DNA from: Sphingobacterium sp. ML3W
GTDB lineage: Bacteria > Bacteroidota > Bacteroidia > Sphingobacteriales > Sphingobacteriaceae
Direction of reading: 5' to 3'
Assembly (NCBI RefSeq): GCF_029542085.1
Contig: NZ_CP107036.1
Coordinates: 2,666,001-2,730,000, forward strand
DNA: 64,000 nucleotides
In this document: positions 45,337-54,471 of the stretch, in pieces
Numbering within the stretch: position 1 is the stretch's first letter
Layout: every line of letters begins with the position of its first letter
The notes under the pieces: model-generated
Seen by the model: the letters and a program-made list of their open reading frames with translations, nothing else
Database searches by the model: none
What the model was told of the DNA's origin: nothing
Program-made: the position numbers and the translations under genes

Positions 45337-46620
45337 TTATACCTTAGGCATACTATACCCATTTTGATAACTTTTAGCTAGATAGCGATCTGCCTCCCTA
45401 TCATTGAACGTTCGCTTATTTTTATCCCAAAACAATTTTTTCTTGCTGCGATAAGCAATGTTTCCCATTTGAGAGAAAATGGCAATATGGGCACCCGCTT
45501 CGATCGGTGCATGAAGTCCTTCACTGGATTTATTCCGAACTGCCGTTATAAAATTGACCATATGTTTGTCTAGCCCATTATCTTTTGAAGGTTGAAAAGC
45601 AACAGCTTCCATACGTCCTTTTTCAGGTATAACCTCCCAGCCTTCACGATTGACAACCAACGTACCATTATTACCGATAAAAGCGACACCATGTGTTTTT
45701 TGATAAGGACCAAGATCTATTCCTGTTGCCTGTTCCCATTGCACATTGAATCCATCAAACTCATACACTGTGGTTAAACTATCCGGTGTTTCGGCTGCAT
45801 CATCGGGATAAGCAAACTTTCCTCCGGCAGCCATAATCGATACCGGATCAGAAACCTTCATCCCGATCAAGGCATAATCCAACATATGGACTCCCCAATC
45901 TGTCATCAAGCCACCCGCATAGTCCCAGTACCACCTAAAGTTGAAATGGAAACGATTGGAATTGAAAGCCCTTTTTGGAGCTGGTCCCAGCCACTTGTCA
46001 TAATGAACACCTGCAGGAACGGCAGCATCTGCCAACACAGGAATACTCTTCATCCAACCTTGATAAGCCCAAGCCTTGACCAAACGGATTTTACCCAGTT
46101 TTCCACCATGTACAAATGCCATGGCATCTCTGAAATGCTGTTGACTACGTTGCCATTGCCCCACCTGTACAACACGATTATATTTTTTCGCAGCGGCAAC
46201 CATGACTTCACATTCCCGAATGGAATTTCCAATAGGCTTTTCAACATATACATCCTTGCCTGCTGCAACAGCATCTATCATCTGTAGGCAATGCCAATGG
46301 TCTGGTGTGGCTATGATAACAACATCCACATCAGTTGCTTTGAGCAAATCTTTATAATCAATATAGGTTTTGACTGTAATATTCCGTTTTTTTAATTCCC
46401 CCACTCGGCTGCTGAGTATATTTTCATCTACATCGCAAAGTGCTGTACATTGGACACCGGGGACTTTCAATATCGCATTTAGATTGGACCAGCCCATACC
46501 GTTTACACCAATCAGTCCAACACGGATAAGTTCTGATTGAAAACCGAAAACACGCGTATTGGCAAATAGTGTTAAGGCAGTAAGAATCCCTGCATTACGG
46601 ATAAAATCTTTTCTTTTCAT
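45337..46620 (-). CDS. Gfo/Idh/MocA family oxidoreductase, exported
   Basis: A 427-residue NAD(P)-dependent oxidoreductase with an N-terminal export signal (about 1-25; KRKDFIRNAGILTALTLF, resembling a Tat signal but with no twin-arginine pair). The Rossmann fold shows VGLIGVNGMGWSNL and the catalytic VYVEKPIGNS (EKP motif, around residue 125). C-terminal alpha/beta domain blocks such as WDYAGGLMTDWGVHMLDYAL are typical of the secreted Gfo/Idh/MocA proteins of Bacteroidota. It precedes the GH29 gene by 33 bases and follows an FAD dehydrogenase. In some loci such enzymes oxidise a sugar hydroxyl to a keto group; here the link to fucose is inference. Confidence 0.9.
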   Translation of the reverse strand: MKRKDFIRNAGILTALTLFANTRVFGFQSELIRVGLIGVNGMGWSNLNAILKVPGVQCTALCDVDENILSSRVGELKKRNITVKTYIDYKDLLKATDVDVVIIATPDHWHCLQMIDAVAAGKDVYVEKPIGNSIRECEVMVAAAKKYNRVVQVGQWQRSQQHFRDAMAFVHGGKLGKIRLVKAWAYQGWMKSIPVLADAAVPAGVHYDKWLGPAPKRAFNSNRFHFNFRWYWDYAGGLMTDWGVHMLDYALIGMKVSDPVSIMAAGGKFAYPDDAAETPDSLTTVYEFDGFNVQWEQATGIDLGPYQKTHGVAFIGNNGTLVVNREGWEVIPEKGRMEAVAFQPSKDNGLDKHMVNFITAVRNKSSEGLHAPIEAGAHIAIFSQMGNIAYRSKKKLFWDKNKRTFNDREADRYLAKSYQNGYSMPKV

Positions 46621-46800
46621 TGCTTAGTTTAGTTTGGTTTATTTTGATTTTGCTCTACTATCTTTTTAGTAAAGACGATTCATGCAGCACTTTCCCTAGA
46701 AATAACTAATATAAGATTTAATCTTGAAGATTAGGCAAAATAAGGATAATCCCTATTTCATCTTTTAAGGTTTTGGTAGCATTAACGAGAAATTATTGGG

Positions 46801-48477
46801 TTATGGGCGATGGGCTTTACCTGCAATATGTTTTCCCGCTTTCATCCCAGAAAAAATACAACCACCCAAAAATGTCCCTTCCAGGGCTCTGTATCCGTGC
46901 ATACCACCGCCTCCAAAACCTGCCACCTCACCAACGGCATACAATCCTTCGATAGTATCATCGTTTATCGTCAAGACCTGTGCGTCAAGATTGGTTTTAA
47001 GCCCACCCAATGTCTTACGCGTCAATACATGGAGCCGTACGGCAATCAAAGGTCCATTCTTTGGGTCCAATATCTTATGCGGAGGTGAAACCCGGCCTAA
47101 TCTATCGCCAAGATATTTCCGCGTACTACGGATATAATTTACCTGCGTATCTTTGGAGAATTTGTTATCCAATTCCCGATCTCTTGCTACGATCAGTGAT
47201 TCAATAGATTCATAATTTAACAGCTCATCTCCAGACAGGAGGTTCATCTTACGTATCAATTCCGATAATGTATCTGAAACGATAAAATCTACTCCATTCT
47301 CCTTAAATGCTTCAACTGGGCCGGGGGCCTTTTTACCAAAAATTCGTTTGAGGAAGAGTTTATAATCCCTGTTGGTGATATCTGGGTTTTGTTCGGATCC
47401 AGAAAGTGCAAATTCTTTTTTTATGATCTTTTGTGTGAGAATAAACCAGGAATATGAATAGCCACTATCTTGTATATGTTTTAGGGTACCCAAGGTATCA
47501 AATCCCGGTAAGAATGGTGCTGGAAGTCTATTTCCTTTTGCATCAAACCAAAGTGAGGAGGGCCCCGGAAGGATACGGATACCATGATTGGGCCAAATCG
47601 GATTCCAGTTCTGAATACCCTCTGTATAATGCCACATACGGTCTTTATTGATCGTGTGTGCTCCGACTTCTTCGGCTATACCGATCATCTGTCCATCTAC
47701 ATAGGCCGGAACCCCTGAGATCATATGTATCGGCGCTTTTCCCAATCGTTCAGGCCAATTCTTCCGGACTAGCTCGTGGTTGGCTCCAAGCCCCCCTGAA
47801 GCAATGATAACATCTGGAGCATAGTATTCAAATGTATCGATGACGTTTCTATTGGTCGCTACCCCTCTTTGCTTATCATCAGCTTCTAAAATATCGCCGG
47901 ATACTCCAGTTACAGTGTTATTTTCCGTTAGTAGCTTCGTCACGCGATGCCTAAATTTAAATTGCAATAGTCCGCTTTTTTCGGCAGCATAAGCTTTTTC
48001 TACAAATGGCCTGACCACCCCTGTTCCAGTTCCCCAACTCACATGGAATCTGGGAACCGAATTGCCATGACCAGAAGCACTGCCATCTCCGCGCTCGGCC
48101 CAGCCTACCATAAACATGAATTTAATCCCCAGCTTGGTTACATAGGCGTATTTCTCACTGGCAGCAAATTTCAAATAGGCCTCTGCCCATTGACGGGGCC
48201 AATAATCTTCGGTTCGATCAAAACCTGCGGTACCAAACCAGTCTTGCTGCGCCAGCTCCAGGGAGTCTTTGATTCCCATGCGGCGTTGTTGTGGTGAATT
48301 GATAAGAAATAGACCTCCAAATGACCAAAAGGCCTGCCCACCAATATTTTCTTCGGTTTCCTGATCCAGTAAAAGCACCTTCTTTCCAGCATTGGTAATT
48401 TCCATAGCCGCAGTTAATCCCGCTAGACCAGTCCCGATAATGATGGCATCAGGTTTAAATTGTTGTTCTATCCGCAT
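46801..48477 (-). CDS. FAD-binding dehydrogenase (fumarate-reductase/KstD-like flavoprotein)
   Basis: A 558-residue flavoprotein. The N-terminal dinucleotide fold is IIGTGLAGLTAAMEI (GxGxxG), followed by VLLLDQE and QAFWSFGG; the C-terminal FAD site is seen as EGLYAVGEVAGFGGGGMHGYRALEGTFLGG. The overall plan is that of the Rv0785-type FAD-binding dehydrogenases, for which no natural substrate is well established. It lies 180 bases upstream of the Gfo/Idh/MocA gene on the same strand, so it may share the unit with that gene and GH29. No signal peptide is seen, so it is cytoplasmic. Confidence 0.9.
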   Translation of the reverse strand: MRIEQQFKPDAIIIGTGLAGLTAAMEITNAGKKVLLLDQETEENIGGQAFWSFGGLFLINSPQQRRMGIKDSLELAQQDWFGTAGFDRTEDYWPRQWAEAYLKFAASEKYAYVTKLGIKFMFMVGWAERGDGSASGHGNSVPRFHVSWGTGTGVVRPFVEKAYAAEKSGLLQFKFRHRVTKLLTENNTVTGVSGDILEADDKQRGVATNRNVIDTFEYYAPDVIIASGGLGANHELVRKNWPERLGKAPIHMISGVPAYVDGQMIGIAEEVGAHTINKDRMWHYTEGIQNWNPIWPNHGIRILPGPSSLWFDAKGNRLPAPFLPGFDTLGTLKHIQDSGYSYSWFILTQKIIKKEFALSGSEQNPDITNRDYKLFLKRIFGKKAPGPVEAFKENGVDFIVSDTLSELIRKMNLLSGDELLNYESIESLIVARDRELDNKFSKDTQVNYIRSTRKYLGDRLGRVSPPHKILDPKNGPLIAVRLHVLTRKTLGGLKTNLDAQVLTINDDTIEGLYAVGEVAGFGGGGMHGYRALEGTFLGGCIFSGMKAGKHIAGKAHRP

Positions 48478-48777
48478 ACTGTTTATATCAATGGATTCGA
48501 TTTTCTTTACGGCTTCTTGTACCTAAGTTCATTTTTGGTTCCCTTAAATTTACTAGTTTCTGTTCTGATGTACAAAGAGAAATAAAATTCAACCTGTGAA
48601 AAAGGAATACAAACTATAATTAAAATTATACACAAATACAATTTAACTTATTTTAATGATAGAAAATACTATTCTACCTTTGTTGCATCACAAACTCAAA
48701 TAATAATATTGAGTAATTCACTCCTTTTTGATTTGATGAAAATATGCAGCGGGTAACAAAGGTTAAAATAACAAAAT
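48478..48777. other. Divergent intergenic region between the FAD dehydrogenase and aldo/keto reductase genes
   Basis: No gene was seen in these 300 bases. It carries the plus-strand promoter at 48651-48682. Confidence 0.55.
48651..48682 (+). promoter_or_regulatory. Promoter of the aldo/keto reductase gene
   Basis: TACCTTTG (48675-48682) is an exact -7 box, and TTTT (48651-48654), one base off TTTG, sits 20 bases before it. The transcript would start near 48689, about 90 bases before the ATG at 48778. Confidence 0.5.
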
Positions 48778-49761
48778 ATGGAATACAGAAAATTAGGAAA
48801 AACAGATTTAGAACTTTCAGCAATTACCTATGGTGCTTTCGCTATTGGTGGAAACATGTGGGGTGGTAATGAGAAAAAAGACTCCATCGAGTCTGTTAAG
48901 GCTTCCATCGATCATGGTGTTACCACCTTAGATACAGCTCCTTTCTACGGCTTCGGTTTAAGTGAGGAGATGATAGGCGAAGCGATAAAGGGTTACGATA
49001 GGTCTAAAATTCAGTTGTTGACCAAATTTGGGTTGGTATGGGACGGAAGTAATCAAGGTAAAGGTGAATTTTTCTTTGATGCTGAGGAAAAGGGCAAAAC
49101 TATCCCAGTTTACAAGTATGCCTCCAAAGCTAGTGTGCTCAAAGAAGTCGAAGACAGCCTAAGACGCCTGCAAACGGACTATATAGACTTATTGCAAATC
49201 CATTGGCCAGACAGTACCACAGCCATTGCTGAAACAATGGAAGCCTTAGATCTGCTTTTGCAGCAGGGAAAAATCCGTGCAGCGGGTGTAAGCAACTATA
49301 GTGTCGAACAAGTCTCGGAAGCTCAGAATTCAATCCAAATCGCGAGCAATCAGGTCGGTTACAGTATGCTAAACCGAGGTATTGAGCAAGATCTGGTACC
49401 TTATGCACAACAACATGATTTGGGCATTATTGTTTACAGCCCGATGGAACGTGGCCTGCTTACAGGCAAATACTTTAATGAAGGTAAATTGAAAGACAAT
49501 GATCACCGCAACGGCTACTTTCAGCAATTTGATCTCAAAAAGGTAAAAACCTTCTTAGATACCATTACTCCAGTGGCAGCTGACAAGGGCGTCAGTGTTT
49601 CACAACTCGTGTTACGCTGGACCAGTCTACAACCGGCAATCACTGTTGTATTGGCAGGCGCCAGAAATGCTGAACAGGCTATTGCAAATGCAGAAGCTAC
49701 AGCAATCAATCTCACTAGAGATGAACTATCATTTATCGATACAGCCTTGTCTAAGATTTAA
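48778..49761 (+). CDS. Aldo/keto reductase
   Basis: A 327-residue NADPH-dependent reductase with a (beta/alpha)8 barrel. The catalytic tetrad is seen in order: Asp in TTLDTAPFYG, Tyr in the same block, Lys in LLTKFG and His in LLQIHWPD. The NADPH-binding C-terminal part includes VVLAGARNAEQ. It reduces aldehydes or keto-sugars in the cytoplasm; the specific substrate is not evident. It has its own promoter (48651-48682) and is followed by a terminator shared with the convergent Gfo/Idh/MocA gene. Confidence 0.94.
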   Translation: MEYRKLGKTDLELSAITYGAFAIGGNMWGGNEKKDSIESVKASIDHGVTTLDTAPFYGFGLSEEMIGEAIKGYDRSKIQLLTKFGLVWDGSNQGKGEFFFDAEEKGKTIPVYKYASKASVLKEVEDSLRRLQTDYIDLLQIHWPDSTTAIAETMEALDLLLQQGKIRAAGVSNYSVEQVSEAQNSIQIASNQVGYSMLNRGIEQDLVPYAQQHDLGIIVYSPMERGLLTGKYFNEGKLKDNDHRNGYFQQFDLKKVKTFLDTITPVAADKGVSVSQLVLRWTSLQPAITVVLAGARNAEQAIANAEATAINLTRDELSFIDTALSKI

Positions 49762-49775
49762 AATTTAGGCACCTA

Positions 49776-49828
49776 AAAAGAACTCTTATAACAGTACGTC
49801 TCTTCAGAATTGTCCTGTTATAAGAGTT
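49776..49828. terminator. Intrinsic terminator between convergent genes
   Basis: AACTCTTATAACAG (49781-49794) pairs perfectly with CTGTTATAAGAGTT (49815-49828) around a 20-base loop. On the minus strand the stem is followed by CTTTTTAGG, which suits the Gfo/Idh/MocA gene; it can also end the aldo/keto reductase transcript. Confidence 0.8.
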
Positions 49829-49858
49829 AAAATCTATTGCTGGCCTACCCCTAGTCAC

Positions 49859-50842
49859 TTATTTTGTCTTAGCAAAACAATCAATGATTTTCATTAGAGT
49901 CAGCGCTTCCTCGATCGGAGCAGGATTTGGCCCATTACCTTCAAAAAAGGCAACTGTACTCGCGATCATTGGATATTGTATATGCTCAGGATGCTCAAAT
50001 ACGAATTCTTTTTCTCCCTGATCAGATCTTAATAAGATGGAATTGCCAAATATTGAAAAGGTGATTTTTCCCTGGCTACCTACAATTTCACAGCTATCTA
50101 TATTATCTTCTGATCGGATATTAAAACACCAGCTCCCGTTAAAGATGATCTGATTCTCAAACACTATGGTACCAGTTGTTTGATCAGCAACATCACTTGC
50201 AGCATCCTGAATTTGGCTAAATCCATTATAAGAAATAGGCGCACCAAAGAAATAAAGCATTAGATCCAATTGATGTGGTGCAAGATCAAAAAAATATCCA
50301 CCACCCGATATCGCAGGATCTGTACGCCAGTCTGCTGCACCTTTAGTCACCAATTCCGGCGCCCGGCTCTGCCATAATCGAAGTTGAACGGTTCGGATAG
50401 CTCCTATCTGTCCTGCCTCTAGCAATTCTTTTACTTTGAGAAACAAGGGTAATTGTCTTCGGTAATGCGCAACGACGAGCTTGCCACTTGTTTTTCTAAC
50501 AGCCGCTAACAACAATGCGGCTTCATCCGCATTTAATGTAACAGGTTTCTCCACATAAACATTCTTTCCGGCTTCTAGCGCCTTCAATGCATAGTCATAA
50601 TGCGAAGATGGTGGAGTCGCAATATAAATAGCATTCAATGCCGGATTGTCCAACAAGTCCTCGACCTTCGAATACCAATTGGCAACTTGGTGTCTCCGAG
50701 CATAATCGGCGGCTTTTGTAGCGTCTCTGCGCATCACAGCAAGTAATTGACTATCTTTAACCTTATTGAATGCCGGTCCGCTCTTTTTCTCTGTCACATC
50801 ACCGCAGCCAATGATCCCCCATCTTACCTTTGTATTTTCCAT
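49859..50842 (-). CDS. Gfo/Idh/MocA family oxidoreductase (cytoplasmic)
   Basis: A 327-residue NAD(P)-dependent oxidoreductase without signal peptide. The Rossmann motif VRWGIIGCGDVTEKKSGPAF opens the protein and the EKP block is VYVEKPVTLNADEA (near residue 98). The C-terminal beta-sheet domain has GGGYFFDLAPHQLDLMLYFFG. The family oxidises or reduces sugars and inositols; the exact substrate is not shown. It is followed on the minus strand by nothing (terminator at 49776) and preceded by the YdeI/OmdA gene 40 bases upstream, so the three genes from 52385 to 49859 may form one unit. Confidence 0.93.
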   Translation of the reverse strand: MENTKVRWGIIGCGDVTEKKSGPAFNKVKDSQLLAVMRRDATKAADYARRHQVANWYSKVEDLLDNPALNAIYIATPPSSHYDYALKALEAGKNVYVEKPVTLNADEAALLLAAVRKTSGKLVVAHYRRQLPLFLKVKELLEAGQIGAIRTVQLRLWQSRAPELVTKGAADWRTDPAISGGGYFFDLAPHQLDLMLYFFGAPISYNGFSQIQDAASDVADQTTGTIVFENQIIFNGSWCFNIRSEDNIDSCEIVGSQGKITFSIFGNSILLRSDQGEKEFVFEHPEHIQYPMIASTVAFFEGNGPNPAPIEEALTLMKIIDCFAKTK

Positions 50843-50882
50843 GCTATTTTTTATGATCTAATCCTTCAATAAATCTTTTTTA

Positions 50883-51365
50883 TCAGGGTTTTTCACGCCC
50901 AATAAATCGATTGTTACCAAGCAAAAATCCGATTGCTTTTTCAATATTTTTATGCCGGCTGTCCTCGGTCTTTAAAAAAGAAATATAACGGATAATCTCT
51001 TTTCTTTTTGATGGTGCTAAACGATCAAAGACTGTTTTGGCGGCTTCATTTTCCGCCAATGCCTGCTCAAGTTCGGGGTGCGGAACCAAGCTTCGGTCCG
51101 TCGGATCAAAAACAACGGATAATTCCAAGATTTCACCAATTCGTTTAGGTGAATTTGGCAAGATCTCCGTATTGATATACAATCGCCATGCTCCCTGATA
51201 ACGCAACAAAGTCTGTTTGTAATCTTTCCCATTTACCATTCCTTTAATAGGTATATATCCCTTGTTGACCCCAGCTTCTTCAAAGAGTCGGTGTAATACA
51301 TCATCGGGAACAAAAACAAAAGGATTGATTCCTATGAGTTCCAGTTTGGCTTTAAAGACCGACAT
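50883..51365 (-). CDS. YdeI/OmdA-type protein (DUF1905 plus OmdA domain)
   Basis: A 160-residue cytoplasmic protein. Residues about 1-95 form a DUF1905 beta barrel (FKAKLELIGINPFVFVPDDV; GKDYKQTLLRYQGAWRLYIN), and about 105-150 the helical OmdA part (FDRLAPSKRKEIIRYISFLKTEDSRHKNIEKAI). The role of the family is not established. It lies 30 bases after an aldo/keto reductase gene and 40 bases before a Gfo/Idh/MocA gene on the same strand, pointing to cotranscription. Confidence 0.87.
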   Translation of the reverse strand: MSVFKAKLELIGINPFVFVPDDVLHRLFEEAGVNKGYIPIKGMVNGKDYKQTLLRYQGAWRLYINTEILPNSPKRIGEILELSVVFDPTDRSLVPHPELEQALAENEAAKTVFDRLAPSKRKEIIRYISFLKTEDSRHKNIEKAIGFLLGNNRFIGREKP

Positions 51366-51395
51366 AGGCGTTGAAATTTACCATCCAGCAAAAAA

Positions 51396-52385
51396 TTAAG
51401 TTGTAGCAAGAATATGTGCTATCTGATTGAGTTCCGAAGTACTAAAGCTCAAATTGTCGAGCGATCTTAACGAATCAGTCAACTGTTCGCTGTTTCGTGC
51501 TCCGACCAAAACCGAGGTCAGGCGTTCGTCTTTCAATAACCATGCAATTGCCATTTGGGCCAGCGATTGTCCGCGTTGCAATGCCAGTTCGTTCAAAGCA
51601 GACAATTTTGTTATCAGATCGGGTGTAATTGCAGTACTCTTTAAAAAATGTTCTTTTGCGGCCCGAGACTCTGTTGGAATATTACCTTGTAAATATTTAT
51701 TGGTCAGTAATCCCTGCGCCAACGGGGAGAAAGCAATCATGCCCACCCCTTCCTCGTCCAGCACTTCCAATAACCCATCCTCTGGGGTACGTACCAACAT
51801 CGAGTACTTCGGTTGATGGATCAGACAAGGGCATCTAAGATCCTGTAATATAGCAATTGCCTTCTTTGCTAAATCCGCGGGGTAGTTTGATAAACCGACA
51901 TAGAGGGCTTTCCCCTGTCGTACAATATCACTCAATGCACCCATCGTTTCTTCGAGTGGTGTCTGCGGGTCAGGCCTGTGATGATAGAAAATATCAATAT
52001 AGTCAAGTTTTAGACGTTTTAAGCTCTGATGAAGGCTTGCCATCAAATATTTACGGCTCCCCCAATCGCCATAGGGTCCATCCCACATGGTGTATCCCGC
52101 TTTGGTAGACAGCAAAAGTTCGTCCCGATGTCCATCAAAATCTGAGCTCAGTATAGCGCCAAAATTTCGCTCCGCGCTACCGGGAGGTGGGCCATAATTA
52201 TTGGCGAGGTCAAAATGTGTGATACCATTGTCAAAAGCCGTACGTAGGGTCTGCCTAAACACTTCTTTCTGATCGATATCACCAAAATTTTGCCACAGGC
52301 CAAGGGAAATTGCCGGAAGCTGGATACCACTTTTTCCACATCGCCTGTAAGGCATTATAGTATATCGGTTTGGATTGAATGTCAC
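51396..52385 (-). CDS. Aldo/keto reductase, YghZ-like
   Basis: A 329-residue reductase. The N-terminus FNPNRYTIMPYRRCGKSGIQLPAISLGLWQNFGD is the usual opening of the YghZ (L-glyceraldehyde 3-phosphate reductase) and Kv-beta-like group, so ATG 52385 is kept. The tetrad is seen in HFDLANNYG (Asp, Tyr), LLSTKAG (Lys) and IFYHHRPD (His), and the NADPH site in VLVGARNSEQ. It should detoxify or reduce small aldehydes in the cytoplasm. It is the first gene of the unit that continues with OmdA and Gfo/Idh/MocA, with a candidate promoter at 52412. Confidence 0.94.
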   Translation of the reverse strand: MTFNPNRYTIMPYRRCGKSGIQLPAISLGLWQNFGDIDQKEVFRQTLRTAFDNGITHFDLANNYGPPPGSAERNFGAILSSDFDGHRDELLLSTKAGYTMWDGPYGDWGSRKYLMASLHQSLKRLKLDYIDIFYHHRPDPQTPLEETMGALSDIVRQGKALYVGLSNYPADLAKKAIAILQDLRCPCLIHQPKYSMLVRTPEDGLLEVLDEEGVGMIAFSPLAQGLLTNKYLQGNIPTESRAAKEHFLKSTAITPDLITKLSALNELALQRGQSLAQMAIAWLLKDERLTSVLVGARNSEQLTDSLRSLDNLSFSTSELNQIAHILATT

Positions 52386-52411
52386 GTTATCAAGTTTATG
52401 TATGCAAAATA

Positions 52412-52444
52412 CAAAACTATTTTGAAGAGTCTATGCAATTGCAA
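52412..52444 (-). promoter_or_regulatory. Possible promoter of the aldo/keto reductase unit (leftward)
   Basis: The minus strand reads TAGTTTTG (52412-52419), a TAnnTTTG match, with TTG (52442-52444) 22 bases upstream. The start would lie about 20 bases before ATG 52385. Confidence 0.45.
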
Positions 52445-52543
52445 CAGTCAATCTAATCGAAATATTTCGATACACAACAATTTGAATTAAAATTTATACC
52501 ATTCCTCTCAACAGATACCATGCTAGTATCACAAATATTTTTA

Positions 52544-52551
52544 TATTTTTG
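52544..52551 (+). promoter_or_regulatory. Possible -7 box of the LytS/LytTR operon
   Basis: TATTTTTG matches TAnnTTTG and lies 39 bases before ATG 52591. No clear -33 TTTG is seen at the right distance. Confidence 0.38.
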
Positions 52552-52590
52552 ACTATAGTCCAATAATAGCACAACTTTAAGAACGTCCCC

Positions 52591-53631
52591 ATGATCAGTA
52601 GATTCTTTAGAAAATTCTATTTACATATTGCGATATGGATCATTCTGCTCTTACTGCCTTTTATTACTTATCTTTATCAACCCGATAAAATCGCTGATTT
52701 TAAAATCTATTCGGCACTATCCCATCTGGCCAATATCATCTTTCTGGCAAGCAATTTTTATCTTCTTTGTTACCTCGTCGCACCGAAATATTTCTTTGGT
52801 CGCCGAAAGATGCTCATCCTATTGATTGCATTAGGCTTCGCCACATATGTCATGCTCAATTATGCAATCGTCTATTTCAATCCCAATGGGGAATTAGCTC
52901 ATTTTAAAAAGGAGAATATACTATTTGTGCGACTCGTTGTAGGCCCAGGGATTATCTACTCACTTTGTATGATCACCTCGTCCATGATTTTTCTTTATAA
53001 TGAACAGGCCAGACAAAAGGAACTTAATAAACAAATTGCATTAGAAAAGACAACTGCCGAACTGACTATTTTGAAACTTCAGATCAGTCCACATTTTTTA
53101 TTTAATACGCTCAACAATATTCGTTGGCTGATCCGCAAACAGTCACCCGATTCCGAGGGGACAATAGTCAAGCTCTCCGAAATGCTACGCTACATCCTTT
53201 ATGAAGTTGATGGGCCAAAGGTCGAACTTTTCAAAGAAATTGATCATATGCGCAATTTCATTGCTTTACAGACATTAAGGCTTCCCATTGCGGGTGAAGT
53301 TGATCTAAAAATAGAAAGCACCCTCAAGAATAGAATGATCCCACCGCTATTATTTATTCATTTTGTAGAAAATGCTTTCAAATACGGAGTAGATAGTAAA
53401 AATAGCCCATACATCCAGTTTCAATTCGTAGATATTCCGGGAGGGCTTATTTTTAAATCGGTCAATAAAATATTACAATATACTGAGCACCGGCCAAATG
53501 AAGGGATCGGATTGGCGAATGTGAAACGACGATTACAGTTGCTTTATCCCAACCGCCATGACCTCAAGATCAAAAGGACAGCAGACGACTATTTTGAAGT
53601 TGCACTCAGATTAATGACAGATGAAGATTAA
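52591..53631 (+). CDS. LytS-type sensor histidine kinase
   Basis: A 346-residue inner-membrane kinase with four membrane helices in the first 140 residues and no large periplasmic domain. The His_kinase (PF06580) motif is KLQISPHFLFNTLNNIRWLIR, with phospho-accepting H168, followed by a HATPase domain with VENAFKYG and GIGLANVKRRLQLLY. Its stop overlaps the start of the LytTR regulator gene by 11 bases, so the two are translationally coupled. No ligand can be read from the membrane part. The TonB-dependent receptor downstream is a plausible target of the pair. Confidence 0.95.
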   Translation: MISRFFRKFYLHIAIWIILLLLPFITYLYQPDKIADFKIYSALSHLANIIFLASNFYLLCYLVAPKYFFGRRKMLILLIALGFATYVMLNYAIVYFNPNGELAHFKKENILFVRLVVGPGIIYSLCMITSSMIFLYNEQARQKELNKQIALEKTTAELTILKLQISPHFLFNTLNNIRWLIRKQSPDSEGTIVKLSEMLRYILYEVDGPKVELFKEIDHMRNFIALQTLRLPIAGEVDLKIESTLKNRMIPPLLFIHFVENAFKYGVDSKNSPYIQFQFVDIPGGLIFKSVNKILQYTEHRPNEGIGLANVKRRLQLLYPNRHDLKIKRTADDYFEVALRLMTDED

Positions 53632-54346
53632 ATGTATACTCATTGACGACGAACCATTCGCTCTTAATTTGCTGGAGGACGATCTGTTGAGTTTTGACCA
53701 AATTGAAATTCTACAAAAATTTCATGCCCCTGTAGATGTTGTTGACTACCTGAAGAACCATTCGGTCGATCTCATTTTTCTGGACATCCAGATGCCGGAA
53801 CAACTAGGAACACAATTTGTCAGGGATCTCGAAGATCCACCGTTAATCATATTTACAACAGCCTATCATCAATATGCTGTTGAGGGATTTGAGTTAAATG
53901 CAGTAGATTATCTTTTGAAGCCTATTTCAAAAGAACGGCTCACGGCTGCGATTCGAAAAGTAGCAGATATTATGACACTACGCAACAAACATGTTGTTGA
54001 AAAAGACCATATTGTTGTGCATGTAGAATATAAAAAAACCAAGATCTTTCTCCACGAAATCAGTTATATCGAAGGTTTAAAAGACTATGTAAAAATCTAT
54101 TTGGTTGACCGGCCGGTTCCACTGCTAACCCGGAGCAATTTACGTGGTATGGAAAAATTATTGCCAACGGGGAACTTCCTCCGAATACATAATTCCTTTA
54201 TCGTCAACAAAAATAGGATCGAACATTGCACAGTTGCAAAACTTACATTACCTGAAGTGGAACTGCCGATTGGCAAAAAATATGTCAAAAATATGGAGCA
54301 GTTTCAGACAAAAGGGCCAGCGAGCAAAGATAACAGCATTCGATAA
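53621..54346 (+). CDS. LytTR-family response regulator
   Basis: A 241-residue regulator. The receiver (about 3-118) has D9-D10, phospho-acceptor D55 in LIFLDIQMPEQLG, and Lys in LLKPIS; the LytTR DNA-binding domain (about 137-235) shows the usual VEYKKTKIFLHEISYIEGLKDYVKIYL and GNFLRIHNSFIVNKNRIE. It is coupled to the LytS kinase by an 11-base overlap. LytTR proteins bind direct repeats about 21 bases apart; such a repeat lies just after this gene (54356-54383) and before the receptor gene. Confidence 0.96.
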   Translation: MKIKCILIDDEPFALNLLEDDLLSFDQIEILQKFHAPVDVVDYLKNHSVDLIFLDIQMPEQLGTQFVRDLEDPPLIIFTTAYHQYAVEGFELNAVDYLLKPISKERLTAAIRKVADIMTLRNKHVVEKDHIVVHVEYKKTKIFLHEISYIEGLKDYVKIYLVDRPVPLLTRSNLRGMEKLLPTGNFLRIHNSFIVNKNRIEHCTVAKLTLPEVELPIGKKYVKNMEQFQTKGPASKDNSIR

Positions 54347-54355
54347 TGGCCATTC

Positions 54356-54383
54356 GTCTACACATTAGGCCCGTCGGTCTACA
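54356..54383 (+). promoter_or_regulatory. 21-bp-phased direct repeat, candidate LytTR operator
   Basis: GTCTACA occurs at 54356-54362 and 54377-54383. Extended by three bases each copy reads GTCTACAnAT, so 9 of 10 positions agree, with a centre-to-centre distance of 21 bases (two helical turns). This is the arrangement bound by LytTR dimers. It lies 10 bases after the LytTR gene and about 90 bases before the receptor's ATG. Confidence 0.55.
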
Positions 54384-54471
54384 GATGATTGTGTAGAATA
54401 AAAATCATTTACAAATTTGCTTGGGGTCAATTTGTCCAACGCCGGCTATTGATCCGTATAGCAAAGAAAAA

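Noticed and set aside
45337..46620. GH109-type NAD-dependent glycosidase assignment for the exported Gfo/Idh/MocA protein
   Set aside because: GH109 shares this fold, but the specific motifs cannot be confirmed by eye; kept as oxidoreductase.
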